The notes beneath the pieces were generated by a model. The model was not told the DNA's origin. It saw only the letters and a program-made list of their open reading frames with translations, and ran no database searches. A program made the translations under genes and the position numbers. Shown here piece by piece: positions 1 to 11,639 of a stretch of 64,000 nt of DNA. The first letter of the stretch is position 1. Each line of letters starts with the position of its first letter. Source of the DNA: Cryptomeria japonica (Eukaryota; Streptophyta; Pinopsida; Cupressales; Cupressaceae). The stretch lies in the NCBI RefSeq assembly GCF_030272615.1, contig NC_081415.1, forward strand, positions 232,881,303-232,945,302, written 5' to 3'.

Positions 1-1769
1 CCTTCCTTACCACAACAAAGACAAGATAACATTTTCTTTGACAAGAAAATTTTGTTTAAGCTATCAAGTACTTGGTCAGTTTGATAAGTTATTTATTCAT
101 TTATATCAGGTTCCTATGCTACTCTGGGATATCCACAAGTGATTAGAGTAGCCAAGATGGTTCCTAAGGTATCATTTTGTTTATTGTCTGTGAATTGTTC
201 CAATGAAGTTCTGGGGCATTTACTAATGGTGTCTACGTGGGAAGTTCACTAAGCTACGTGATCTTATGCAAAATACAGTCATGGATCACTACGGCTTGCT
301 GACTACAATGTATACCTCGACCATATGAGCATGAACCAATATGGAGGGTCCATATTCTTTATCTATGCTTCTTGCTTACAGGTACAATGCTCCAAACTTG
401 GTTCCTATCGCCTCGTCCAAGATTGATACTAGCATGCTCAATGATGAAAAATAAAGCACTATGGATGCTCATTCCATCTCATCTGTTTATATTGCATTCC
501 ATTGCATATAACCCATTCATTTGATCATTCATTATTCATATTTATGGTTTTTATGCAAGTGTGAACAAGTTAAATATGAGAAGTTATTTAATATAATTTA
601 GTCTTGGATACCGTATGATAGAGTTCTCTGATACATCATCAATACATCATACCAATTCTCACCAACTTGCATTCATCTATCATAAACACATGATATCATC
701 ATTCCATTGCATTTAGTTGCATTTAAATGCATCTAGTTCATTATCATTTATTGGCATGAAGGTTCATTACATCCATTTTAAATATTCATTTAAGTGCATT
801 TAAATATCAGTTAGTTGCATTCATTATCACTTAGATTAACATCATTACATCATTCAAAACCATTCATCATTATTCAAGTTTTTTTACAATACATTCATCT
901 AGATTCATTTAGTTGCATTCATTTGCATTTATCTATCTATTAGTTAAGTACATTCATCTATCCATCCAGTATATTCTTATACTCATTCATTTCATCTTAA
1001 AAAGATTTCATTTAGGATTCATTAAAATGCATTCATATCCTTTTAATTGCATTAAGGTGTAGTTATTCATTATCCCTTAGTTACATTATCATTGCATTAT
1101 CATTTCACTTAGTTATATTTTGATTCAGTTAGAAACATAACATAAACATTTGTCTCAACATTTGTTTATTCATTTTACAAGTGCATTCATTTAGAAATCA
1201 TCACATAAACATTTGTACTTTACATTTGTTTATCCATCTTGGATTCATTTTTTACCATATATACACATCTACATAAACCATTCAATTCATTGCATTTCAG
1301 CATATGAAACACAACTTCATATCATCATTTCATCAACATAAACACAAGTGATATCTATCTTATAGTTAGCATCATTTTATTATGCATACATCATCATCAT
1401 GGCATTCCATACATAAAACATTACAACAATGAATCATACATACATTAACCTGCATCCACATGTTAGCATCACATTCATAGACATCATAAAATCATCATCA
1501 AATGCATATAGAAATAATCTCAGCATCATATACATCTAGCAAATAAAAACATCCATCTAAGCATGAATCATAAATAATCATCTTGCATAAACCCATACAT
1601 ATCATCACAAAACATGGGATCTCCTCATATATCACATCATATATCATCTCGCAAAAACATACATGTATCAGAGTACAATGATGTCAAAAAATCGGCTACC
1701 AAGAGCCATCCAAGTCACAGTCCAAAATGACAATGTAATAAAATACATAAATCTCTCTCAAATAACACT
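1..1769. repeat. CATT-rich spacer between pol and antisense gene
   Basis: No coding frame is seen. The stretch is dominated by irregular CATT, CATTCATT and GCATTTA words. The equivalent spacer of element B (26096-27811) has the same character, so this is a conserved compositional feature of the lineage rather than a chance microsatellite. Confidence 0.5.
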
Positions 1770-2138
1770 CTAGCCAGATGCTGCACCACCATCACCACCT
1801 GCTCCCCCACTACCCCCTGCACCACCCGCATTATCTTGCCATGGAGGACCCATCACACCACCACTGTTCTGCATCCTCTGAGATTGCTTTGATCTCACTC
1901 GACGCATCTATGAATAACTCAGTGCCCGCTGACTAGATGGTACCACTTGCTCATATAAACCTCACCAATAGTCAACCTCTCCACCCACCCACCGTAGCTC
2001 CCTCACGAATGAATCAGTTGATGACCCATGTCCTTGTACTCCCTCCAAGGCCCGATCTCTCTCCTGCTGCTGGATCACCCTATCAACTACCTCATCTCTC
2101 TCCCGCAACACTACAATCAACAGAGAAATAGAGTCGAC

Positions 2139-3866
2139 ATCTTGCATCCAAAAATGGGAGGAGATCTTAGACGCGAAGAACCTGACAACACGTCGACCTA
2201 GAAAGCTATGCCTAAAGTCTAGGCAAAGCTAGAGAAGGGCCATCTCACCAGCTTCATGGAAAAGCTTGAGGACTACGACAAAGGTAGGGTCAACGTCACT
2301 ATTTCCAAGATTTCTGAAAACTGGTCTAATGGTTCTTTTAAACTTTACGGAGTTAAATTCAAATTGGATGCTGGGCTTATTTCTACTGTAACTGGTATGC
2401 CCCACTCCGGGCTCAACTTCTTTTGAGACCTCAAGGTCTCCAACAATGCTGTTTCCTTGTTCCCATGCAAAGAGAAAGAGCGGGCCAAAAGCGACAAGGC
2501 TACTGGGGGCTACTATGATGCTGCAAACATCAAGAAGTTGTGGGGCTGGGTCCTGAACGCAATCATGAAGTATATTACAGTTGAAGGCCACTACTCCAGG
2601 GCCCACACTTACCACTTCATGCTCTTGAACCATTTCAGACACAACAAAAAAGTGTCTTTGCCCTACTACCTTTTTCGATCCCTCTCTAGGTCCTTGAACA
2701 AGCACATGACAAACCCTTCTAGCCCGATTCTCCATTGTGGGCTCCTGCTACTCATCTATGAGCATTGCAAAACCCTCACTCTGCAAGAAAATAAGTGGAT
2801 TTCCGCCTCCCTTGGTAAAAGGAGGATGGAAGATGGAGACACTAGCAAAGAAAAGGCATCATCTAGCAAGAAAAGGAAAAGCTCCCCCGGGCTGGAAATT
2901 GAGGACATTGTCAAGGAAAGCAGTGGTATGGAGATAGATGACTCTAACAGAGAAGACAACTGGAAGGAAGAGGATCTGGGCAATGAGGAAGAAAGCAGAG
3001 ATTTCGAGCTTGGTCAAGAAAGCCCTATTCCAAGTGATCACCCTAGTAAGGACAATAGCAATCTGATGGAGCAGATGGCACCCAAGGATAATGAGGAAAC
3101 CGAAGTTAATTCTGAGAAGGAAACAAACAAATGCTTCGAGAAGAACCTGGCTGAGGAAGGGGATAGCAAAGATAAGGATAGTGCTAGCGAGGGGCTTATC
3201 CTAGATAATCTCAAGAAGCTCTCGGAGGCTAGAATGAATTTTGATAGATGGACTTACGAAACTCTGAAAAACCTAGAGAAGCATGGGATAAACTCAGAAA
3301 AAAAGAGGGAGGATGAAAACAGAGAGCATGCTAACTAGAAGCAGGAAATGGAGAACAAGGTAAAATCGCTGGAAGAGGGAAAAGAAGCGATGAAAAATCT
3401 GATGGGAATTATCCCAAGCATCCTCTCCACTATCACCAAAAACCTGGAAGACATTGCTAAGGTCTTTGACCATTCTCCTAAGCCAGTTGTAGACCTTGAC
3501 CTAGAGGAGGAGACCAACCAGACTGGAAGTGCTGGTGATGCTACCCCAGCAGGCGAAACAACTAAGAGAACCAGGGCCAGTATCAAGAAAGTTGTGGCTG
3601 CTGTGACCAAGGACCCTCCCAACCTCAAAGACAACATCAAAGAGCTGCAAGAAATAAGCAGCACCCTGGCTAAAGCCCTAGATAAAATCTGATTCCTGGA
3701 CGACTTGCTGGCTTTCAGGGGTTTTTGTTGGCTTTTCTCAGTTTTTTGCTGGTTTTTTTTCCTTTTGTCCTATTTCTCTCTGTTTCTCGTAGCTCTGCTG
3801 TTTTAAGCTTGTAAAGGGTTTTGGGGTCCCTTCAAAACTTGCTTAATCATTAATAAAAAACACTAT
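2139..3866 (+). mobile_element. Retroposed insertion inside the antisense PMD gene
   Basis: This block has no counterpart in element B and splits the coiled-coil region of the PMD frame. It starts shortly before an ATG (2154), carries one long broken frame, and ends in a 3'-UTR-like stretch (TTGTAAAGGG...GGGGTCCC) with AATAAAAAA. Possible imperfect target duplication: TAGAGTCGAC (2129-2138) against TATAGTCAAC (3864-3873), 8 of 10 matching. That is typical of LINE-mediated retroposition. It could be a 5'-truncated LINE carrying its first frame, or a processed gene copy. No reverse transcriptase is seen. Confidence 0.5.
2154..3692 (+). pseudogene. Unknown retroposed reading frame with charged coiled-coil C-terminus
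   Basis: One frame runs from ATG 2154 to TGA 3690-3692, about 512 codons, broken by in-frame stops at 2199, 2220, 2424 and 3336. The first ~220 residues look globular, with blocks such as FKLYGVKF, GYYDAANIKKLWGW and HYSRAHTYHF. The middle is Lys/Ser/Glu/Asp-rich with a likely nuclear signal (SSSKKRKSS). The C-terminal part is a predicted coiled coil rich in Lys and Glu. I do not recognise the family. A gag-like or first-ORF protein of a LINE is one possibility; a host nuclear protein is another. The stops mean it is dead here. Confidence 0.55.
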
Positions 3867-5689
3867 AGTCAACTTTGACTCCTGTGCAAACAATTGAACA
3901 TCTCTAGCTGCAACCTCTGCCTACATATCCTCCACTCGTGCCTCAACTGCTATTAGTCGCGTCTACATATATACTAGCATATGCTCCCGCATATCACCTC
4001 CACTTGTATCTCCCTCTCCTCCACCAGTGGCTCCCTCTCCCATATCCATAGGTGCCTCTCCCTCCCCCATATCCCTGCCACCTAAATTGACTCCTCCTTG
4101 CATCAAAGGCCCCTATGATAGTCGCAACGGTTGCCCACCTCTCCCTCTCTGTTGTAACCGTCCTCCTCCACCACCTCCACCTCCAAACCCACCATCACCT
4201 CCAAATACACCACCCCCACCTCCTCCTCCTCCATCACCTCCTCCTCCCTCACCTCTACCTTGTCCATCTACTACAAATCCTCGACCTCCTCTCCTCCTCT
4301 GTCTTTGTCTCCTATCATCGTCAAAAGCTGGAATCGACTTTGTTGGATCCAATATACGTGGAATAGGATGTGCAGTAATGTACTGCGTGTACTCATCTGT
4401 CACCACTGCATCTACAATCCTTGACCTCATATGCCATGGTCTCGCTTGTAAAGTCTGAAACTCTGCTAAGTCCTGATCATATGGTAACACTGGCCCGCAT
4501 TGGAATCTCTCTCGTATCACCCATGCATACTCCCTTGATCCACTCGACAATCCCTCCCTCCGACCGAACTACCTCATCACTCTGTGAGGAACCTGCCTCT
4601 CTACATTGTAGGATGTCCTACCAGTCAAGTACCATGTCATAAATACATAAGGCAAGGCCTCTGCATCATCATCCCAAGCCTCACACTCAATATAGGGCCT
4701 CCAGATCACTATATCTAGATCATTTAATGTCCGTCGCCACCACTCTAACTTCCCCAGGTGGGGCTGACTCATCATACCTCTGTACATATACACATAGGGC
4801 TGATCTATTGCCCTAAATCTTAGACTAATAGTTCGTGTCATGGGTAGGTGCTCCCATGCCAAGATATGTAGTAGAGTGATCCCAACTCCCAGTGAGCTCG
4901 TCTCTCGGTACACCACCTCATGTAGATCTCGATATAAATGTGCCAACATGCATGATCCCCATGCAAAGTGGGTCTCCTCAGTCACCATCTACTCTATAAC
5001 CTGGCCCCAACCCATGGCCAGTCCATGTGATCGTCGATCAGGGCATAGAAGGCCCCCAACAATCCCTGATAGTACAGTTGGAAGTGGCTCATATAATGTA
5101 GCTATATCCTCCCACACTACCGAGCCATCATGAATAAAAACATCCTCATCAAATATCCACTGCATAACTGTTGTCCCCCATGCTCGGTCATATGTCACCA
5201 GATCCCCTCGGATAGGGATGTGTAAGATCTGCCACACATCCTCCAGTATCATAGTCATCTCCCCCATAGCCAAATGGAATGTGCAAGTCTCGCTGTGCCA
5301 CCGCTCTGCCAATGCTATGATCAGGTCGTGATTCATCCGAATCACGGGCATGTACATCACATCATAAAGACCCATCACTGCAATGCAATCAATCTCGACC
5401 TCCGTCAACCAATCTCTCAACTGATGTGTAGTTGAATGCCTCTCCCACATCTGTAAGACAGGAAGATCCTCCTAGACATGCACATCAACCATCATCATCA
5501 ATTGTTTTGTTTCAAACTTTCTTAAGTTTAAACCTAGACTATCAACAAATACTCTAATCAAGTATTTTCAGGTCTCAATAGGTAAGCAATCATGGCAAAC
5601 CTAGACTACAATAGACATTTATCATAATGACCTAGTCTCAACAAAGCTACTATGGTTCAAAAAAACTAACCTATCCATCCATCCACCAT

Positions 5690-6010
5690 CAGCATCAAGA
5701 GATCACTTTTATAAGACCGGGGCATCTATTTTTCAGACAATAGCGCTATTCTGCTACCCATCACGCTAAAACAACTACACACTAGTGCTAAAAAACTAAT
5801 AGCGCTAGAACAACTACACAAAAGCACCATTTCAGGGCAATAGCGCTACAAGAATGGCTTGATCGTGCTAAAACTACATTAGTGCTAAAACAACTACATG
5901 ACTATGCTAAACTGTGCGAAAGTACTAAAACCACTATGCAATAGCGCTATAGCAGCACAAAAGCGCTAGTTAAAGTGACAACAATGCTAAAACACAGTTT
6001 TAGCGCTATT
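5690..6010. repeat. Tandem GCGCTA-rich array inside the antisense intron of element A
   Basis: At least ten degenerate units of about 20-30 bp carry AGCGCTA or AGTGCTAAAAC, many around the palindrome TAGCGCTA. They lie wholly inside the intron of the antisense PMD gene. Element B has different arrays at the same place. Hypervariable tandem repeats near the 3' UTR are known for plant Tat/Ogre-type elements. Confidence 0.65.
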
Positions 6011-6084
6011 CTCTTGAATCAACTTGGACGCTTGAAAAAAAGACATCAAAAATGCGTAAAAAACAAAAATTCAAATTTGCGTAC

Positions 6085-6159
6085 CACTGGTTCGTAGTCA
6101 TCTGACCACTGGAATTGACAGACTCGTTCTAGGTGATGATCTGCTATAGGTACTGACAT
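6085..6159 (-). CDS. Exon 1 of the antisense PMD gene (element A)
   Basis: Minus strand ATG at 6159-6157, 25 codons, ending exactly in phase 0 at a GTACGC donor. No stop is present. The matching exon in element B is 22 codons and also ends in phase 0. Both lie about 95 bp after a TATA box. The residues (HLERV, QFQWSDDYEP) are weakly similar to those of B. The exon is a prediction from splice signals and comparison of the two elements. Confidence 0.55.
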
Positions 6160-6250
6160 CCTAACTGCTGCTCGCTCTTTCAAAGAAGTCACTATCAGAG
6201 CTCTGAATCACTGTGGAGATGGATGCAAATGACCCCGTTTTTACCCCTTC

Positions 6251-6282
6251 ACCCCAATATATACCCTTTGCCCTAACCCTAA
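6251..6282 (-). promoter_or_regulatory. Candidate antisense promoter: TATA box plus telobox-like repeat (element A)
   Basis: On the minus strand TTAGGGTTAGGG (6282-6271) is followed by TATATA (6263-6258), then the ATG at 6159. Element B has the same order and spacing with CTAGGG repeats. Telobox motifs (AAACCCTA) are known plant promoter elements; activity here is inferred. Confidence 0.5.
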
Positions 6283-6560
6283 TTTTACCCCACTCACCGC
6301 CGTAGTCCTCGCGAACTTCCAACACCTCTCATTTCTTTGTTTTATCTCCAATTTCTTCTATTCTTTCACCATTATTACTAAATTCTTCTCTTCTACCTCC
6401 CCGCCAATTCTCCTTCTTTTTCGAGAGATCGCTCGATTTTTTTAAATTTTTCGGCCCATCTCTTGAAGGGGCATACCACCCATTAAATTAACATTTATGG
6501 GGCATATTTATTCACACCTATTTTTCTTTTTTTGAAACGACGCGATAAACCGCATCGTCT

Positions 6561-6574
6561 CAAATAGGGGCAAA
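6561..6574 (+). other. Polypurine tract of element A
   Basis: CAAATAGGGGCAAA sits directly before the LTR TG and aligns with the tract of element B (AAGAGGGGCAAAA). It would prime plus-strand DNA synthesis. Confidence 0.65.
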
Positions 6575-7974
6575 TGTAGTCACCTAAATCTGTCCATTTT
6601 AATTAAATGAATATTAACTATTTATTTGATTAATAAACCCACTAGCCAACACATTTAATTAACTCCTCCTCAACCCCTTCTTCTATTAATTAAATTACTT
6701 ATTCAATTTATTTTAATTAATTCATTAAACCAAATTCACAATCAATTAAATAAATAAATCCTATTTATTTAATTTAATCCCCTTTCTTCTTTTAAATAAA
6801 TAAATAAAACATTTATTTAAATCATTAAATCCCCCCACTTGCATTCTCCTACAAATGCAAGTTGCAACCACAAGTTGAAATAAATTAATTTTATTTTAAT
6901 TTAAATCCTATTTTCCCTCACCCACCAAACCCACTTGCAAACCTAAATCCCCTTCTAGACCCTTCTAACCACTTTCTAATCATTCCTAATTAGCCTAATC
7001 CATCCCCTAAATATTGTCACATTCCTAAGCAACTTGAAGTCACTTCTCAAAGACTCCAAAGTCATTGAAAAGCATTTAATGCTTTATGTGTTCAACAAGC
7101 TAAATTCTAAAGTCTTCCAAACCACTAATGGCTCTTACATGACCACTAAAGGCTCTTACATAACCATTTATGGTTAAATCCACTTGCTCCCATGGTTAGA
7201 GACTTTACGTCTAACTCAACCCTCATTTGACCCATGTGTCTTCTCAAGCATTTATTGCTTCGACCATGGTTATCCTCACTAACTCTTGTACAAGAGTTTA
7301 TCCATTGGATAAAAACATTATTTATTGGATAATAGCTTGATTATTTCAACTCAATATTAACCTTACCTCCCAAGTTAACCCTCCAGTCATGTCAAGCATT
7401 TAATGCTTATTCCCTCTCCTCTCAACCCAACTCTTGTTGACATTTGTCATCCTGGGATTGGGTTGAAAGCCCTCACATGGATAATAAACCCATCAATCCT
7501 GACCGTTGTTGAGATTACTCAATCTCAACTATCCATTGCTCTATTTTACCTATAAATAGAACTCATTTCTTCGTAATCTAGATCCTGAAAACTTGTATGC
7601 ATTTAACCTATAGTGAAATTTAGAGAGCATTTAGAATAAGCATTTATATTTACTCTTTTGGACTAAAATCAACACTAGATTAGATAATATCTCATTTTAG
7701 CATGTTCATGTTTGCATTTTCATGAGCTTTTATTCACAATCTTGAACCTCCATAAGACATCAAAAAAATAGTGCAAAAAGCTACTGAGAGCTACACTCAT
7801 TTGGGAACTTGGAGAGGAGAGGAACAAGGGAGGAGCCACTATGAATGTTTTGGTCAGCATATGGAGGAGTTTAGTTTACCTATTTTGTCTTTGCATGCTT
7901 TCCATTTCTTATTTAGTATCTCTCTTGATATGCTTGATTAGGCTTTTGTTTAAATTGTGATTTCTAACACTAAC
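6575..7974 (+). repeat. 3' LTR of element A
   Basis: It begins TGTAGTCACCTAAATCTG, comparable to TGTAGACATCTAAAATTG of element B. AT-rich palindromic stretches (TTAATTAAAT...ATTTATTT) fill the first 330 bp. Short palindromes of the AAGCATTTAATGCTT type recur near 7070, 7250 and 7393. The right end is a guess based on a terminal CA at a distance from the TATA box similar to that in element B. Confidence 0.6.
7551..7560 (+). promoter_or_regulatory. TATA box in LTR of element A
   Basis: TATAAATAGA after a pyrimidine-rich stretch; the best TATA match in this LTR and in the expected place relative to the LTR end. Confidence 0.5.
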
Positions 7975-8522
7975 AATTGGTTTCTTGCTCGTTGCTTGTG
8001 TTTGTCATCATAACAATCTCCTTTTTGCAGAGCATCAATAATAACATGAGATAGCACATTGAAACAATCTAACTAAATAGATTTATCACATGGAACTAAT
8101 CAAACAATTGAAAATATAGATACCATCAGAGATGCATAACATGTGATCTTTATATTGAAATAAGCATAAGATAATCAACTCACTTCCGTACAACATAATG
8201 TCATTCGCCAGTTTTGGCATTTCTAGAAAACAAACTTCAAAAGGACTTGCATAAAATACGTCTTGAACAGAATGATCATGAATGTCTTCTCATCAAAACG
8301 ATCCCTTATAAATAGATGAGGATTTGGTTCCAAAATGAAAGGGCATACCCTTTCATTTGGAATTAATCTAACTAAGACTTAAATTCCTAACTAAAAACTA
8401 ACTGACTAAAACTAACTTAACTACTAGACATATTACATAAAAGAATTGAAGATAACATTTTGAAATATTTGAAAATAATTTCAATCCCCAAGTATCTTGC
8501 CAAATTTCTAAATATGCTCCAA
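7975..8522. other. Unassigned AT-rich interval
   Basis: No reading frame, repeat or splice structure that I can support. It may hold the true LTR end of element A (alternative CA at 8010) and the 3' flank of the next gene. Confidence 0.4.
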
Positions 8523-11434
8523 CTACTTTTCTGATTTGTAGGTGTCTGCATCATGGATTAGGTCCTTGACAATGATCTCCTATGTGATGAATTGCTCCAT
8601 CTGTGTAATTGTTTCCTTCAAATCAATTCCATCTGATCGAGCAACATTAAGGGAAACACTAAGTAGATTTTGGCATTCTGAAATCCACTTGTCTTTATCC
8701 TTAATTTCTCCCCTCTGATCAGTTAGCACTGGGATACCATGCTGGACTATGTCTTTACATTCATTATATTGAGTTTGTAACTCTGCATCAAATTTGTCAT
8801 GTTTTGCAAGCAGCCTTTTGATCTTCTCAATTTATTTATCATCTGTCCCTTCCAAAGTCTTGTCATGTAGTCTAGTTCCCAATCTGTTCTTTATCCTATT
8901 ATGTGATATAACACTATCCATATTCTTTTGAAAAATAACCTAGGACTCTTCCAAATATCCTTTCAAATTTTCAAATATTTTATTCAATAGAAAAGAGGCA
9001 GTATCAACTCTTACATTCCGCATTTGTTTAAGAATTCTCTGATTTTCTTGTTGCATCTCTTCACATTTCTTTTTCCATTTCGAGTTATTAGGGGAAAGTA
9101 TCATTGGCACATATTGTTCACTTCTTCTTATGGTTTCCTCATACAATCCTTTGTATTGATATCTTTCCCTTATTGTTCTAATTATTTGTGCTCTGTTAAA
9201 CTTTGAAATGTTGACTCTAATGTCTGCTAAAACAATGGGATCAATTTCCCCAACTTTCAATTTCATCATATGGCCAAATGTTTTATCCACATCAATAATT
9301 TTAGGCCTTTTATTCAGAGGATACAATGCCCATAGTAGTAAGGCTTCCTCATCTTGGTCAAACCTAGATCTAATAAACACATCATTTACTCCTTGAATGT
9401 CCAATTTGAAATCCTTGTTGTCAGAGTGTAATAGACTGTCAAAAATAAAAGATGCACTCAAATTCCATCCTGGAAACATAATTACTCCATCTTCTGCAAG
9501 TAATTGCCTCCCTTTTCAGGGATTCATTGTAACCAACTCTGCTTCTATATCCTCCTTTAAGCTTTTCAACAATTCTGCCTCATTTTTAGGTGTTATATGT
9601 GGTATAGATTACCTCAACCTTTTGCCTTTGAAATTATAGAGAAAAGATTTAAATTCTTTAGATTTCACAAATACATCATCTGCTACAAAAGTAGAATGTT
9701 CTTCTAACCTTGAATCTGCATGAATCTCCATCTTAGTCACAATTTGCTCATTTTCATTTGATTCTTTTTCTTGTTCCTTTGCCCAATATCTAGAAACAAC
9801 TTCATGGTCATCTGTTTCACTTCCTGACATCTCTTCTTTTGTCTCTATTTCCATTAGCCTTTGTTTCTTTTCTTCTAGCTCTCTATTCAAATTATCAATT
9901 ACCTCTTGTGCTTTTGCATCTTCCATAATTCTAAAGATGTCTTTTTCTTCCAAACTCAAGTGCAAATAACCTCCTAGATTTTGTCTTTTCTTACAGGAGT
10001 GGATGTACCCCTCCGGATCATAGTTTTTTCTTGCAATATGTTCAAACAAATTATGCTCCTCCAAACTTTTTGTCAATTATTTCATATGCCTTTGTAGAAA
10101 GAACAGTGAAATCTCCAAAACTAAGAGTTCCAGGCAAGAAAGCCTGCTTATGTTGATCTCCAAAGTGTTTTGCATTTGAGACACTTAATTGTCTTACAAT
10201 CTCCAAATATGCTATTCTATCAGGAACACATTTAGGTAACATGTATGGGTTTCCTTCAAATACATAGATCCTAAAACAAGTAAAGTTCTGGTGCACGTAC
10301 CAATCTCCCCAGTTATGATTCACAATTTTCCTATCATCAAAATCTTTAAGCCTTAAAAATGCCTTAATCTCATTTGAAATTGATCCATCACAAGGAACTT
10401 CGTACATCCTGTATAATGGTTTCACTATCCACTCTTCAAATTTTATGTAGTTTGAGCTCACATAACGAGAGTCCCAAATAGAAGTCCATAATTGAACTGA
10501 TTGTTCCTCCCCTTCCCTATTTCTAGTATTAAGCACTAACTCCTTGGGCCACATACCCCTGAAATGTCCATAAAACAATACTAAATGTATCAACAATGAA
10601 TAAAAATTGAAATTAGGGATTTTGTTATCCCTAAGGTTCAGGAAACCCTCATGTAATTTTTCTATCAAATAAGAGGCTTAACCAAATGGTTTGGGCTCAT
10701 ACATTTGGATATCTGAGGCTAAGACTAATGACCCAATACTCATTAGATTAGGAACTTCAACTCATAACTACCCACAAGACATATAAGTATATTGTAGGTA
10801 ATGTCTGAATAACTCAATGTTGAATGGTGGCCCATCTTGTTTTGTTAGTATACCTGCCTCCTTCTTATGGAAAGCTAACTTCCACCCAGTATTTGTGGTA
10901 TCCATTCTCAGGTACTCTTCTTCCAATTCTTTGAAAGACAAAGGTTTATCAAGGTTGGGATCCAGGTTAAATACTTCATTCAGTGTACCAACAAAAACCT
11001 AATAAAGGCATCTCCATTGGGGGCCTGAATATACCTCCCCACAAAATTATAGTTTTTCACTAGGGTTTCTAGCAATTTCACACTTACAAACACATTTGGG
11101 ACAATCGACTTACCCAAATTGGTCTTCCATGGGTTGCACAGTGGCATTTCCTTGTCTCTTCTTAGGTAGTGAAACAAGAACACTTCGTATCCTCTCACTT
11201 TGGTCCACACATCTCCAACATTTTTGTATTTATCTTTCAATTGGTCCCTCCCAACAAATGTTGTTTCAATCTTCTAGACTTAGGGCCTTGTGCTTGCATT
11301 TGTTGTATCATATCTTGGTTCAGTCTTTGAATCGAGGCTTCCTCTTCTTTCTTAGATTCTTTAGCCCTATATTCAAAGCTTTTTGTCGCTCTTTTCTTTC
11401 CTGTGGAACTCGAAGACTCCATTTTTGCAATCAC
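8523..11434 (-). pseudogene. Decayed unknown gene, about 960 codons, antisense
   Basis: Read on the minus strand, five consecutive open stretches join in order into one protein-like sequence. It starts at ATG 11434 or 11422 (Ser/Lys/Glu-rich N-terminus with Gln-rich helix). A globular middle follows with blocks such as FVGRYIQAPNGDAF, LSFKELEEEYLRM, FYGHFRGMWPKEL and NHNWGDWYVHQNFTCFRIYVF. A long Lys/Glu coiled-coil half runs down to a stop at 8523-8525. Frames change near 11240, near 10980 and between 10668 and 10076. In-frame stops include 8940-8942 and others near 9600, 8830 and 8590. I do not recognise the family. Size and helical C-terminus recall accessory proteins of plant transposons, but no homology is claimed. 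Confidence 0.5.
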
Positions 11435-11639
11435 AATTTTTTGGTCTAACTCTCAGGAATTCAATTCTCTATTCTATTTGTTGCTTTGCTGTGTAAATGT
11501 TGTGTCAAGCAATATTGATTATATGCCCAATACATCCACATACAACTTTGTAATGAAGATCCTCTCATAAATCTGCCTAGTGTGAACCATAAATAAATCT
11601 ACTTGATGTAAGCATTTAATAAAAGCTCATTGTTATAGT

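Larger units (their letters stand above)
1770..6159 (-). pseudogene. Antisense plant mobile domain (PMD) gene of element A, two exons, broken
   Basis: Read on the minus strand. Exon 1 is 6159-6085 (25 codons from ATG). A phase-0 intron 6084-5472 uses GTACGC and CTAG. Exon 2 starts with GAG at 5471 and keeps one frame to a stop at 1770-1772. The PMD core (about 5400-4800) shows LAERWHSETCTFH, GEM, TLED-like and LAHLY...LAWEHLP blocks. These match PF10536-type PMD proteins, which are linked to gene silencing in plants and are known inside transposons. A Pro/Gly-rich acidic stretch (4380-4110), a coiled coil and a Gly-rich tail with GGVMGPP follow. In-frame stops occur near 4989, 4551 and others. 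A 1.7-kb retroposed insertion (2139-3866) splits the coiled coil. The coding strand is opposite to gag-pol. Function inside the element is unknown. Confidence 0.72.
1..7974 (+). mobile_element. Element A: 3' part of a Tat-type Ty3/gypsy retrotransposon
   Basis: The layout matches the 3' third of complete element B: an AT-rich spacer, an antisense PMD gene, a promoter-like block, a polypurine tract (6561-6574) and an LTR starting with TG at 6575. Short blocks align directly, for example TACAATGATGTCAAAA near 1675 and 27717. The gag-pol part lies left of the window. The right end is uncertain: no 5' LTR is present for comparison, and the CA at 7974 is only a candidate (another lies at 8010). 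The element is strongly diverged from B, so the two are different families of one lineage. Confidence 0.75.

Noticed and set aside
4027-4458. Proline-rich plus-strand open frame
   Set aside because: It is the shadow of the Gly/Asp-rich linker of the antisense PMD gene; no start context or family match.
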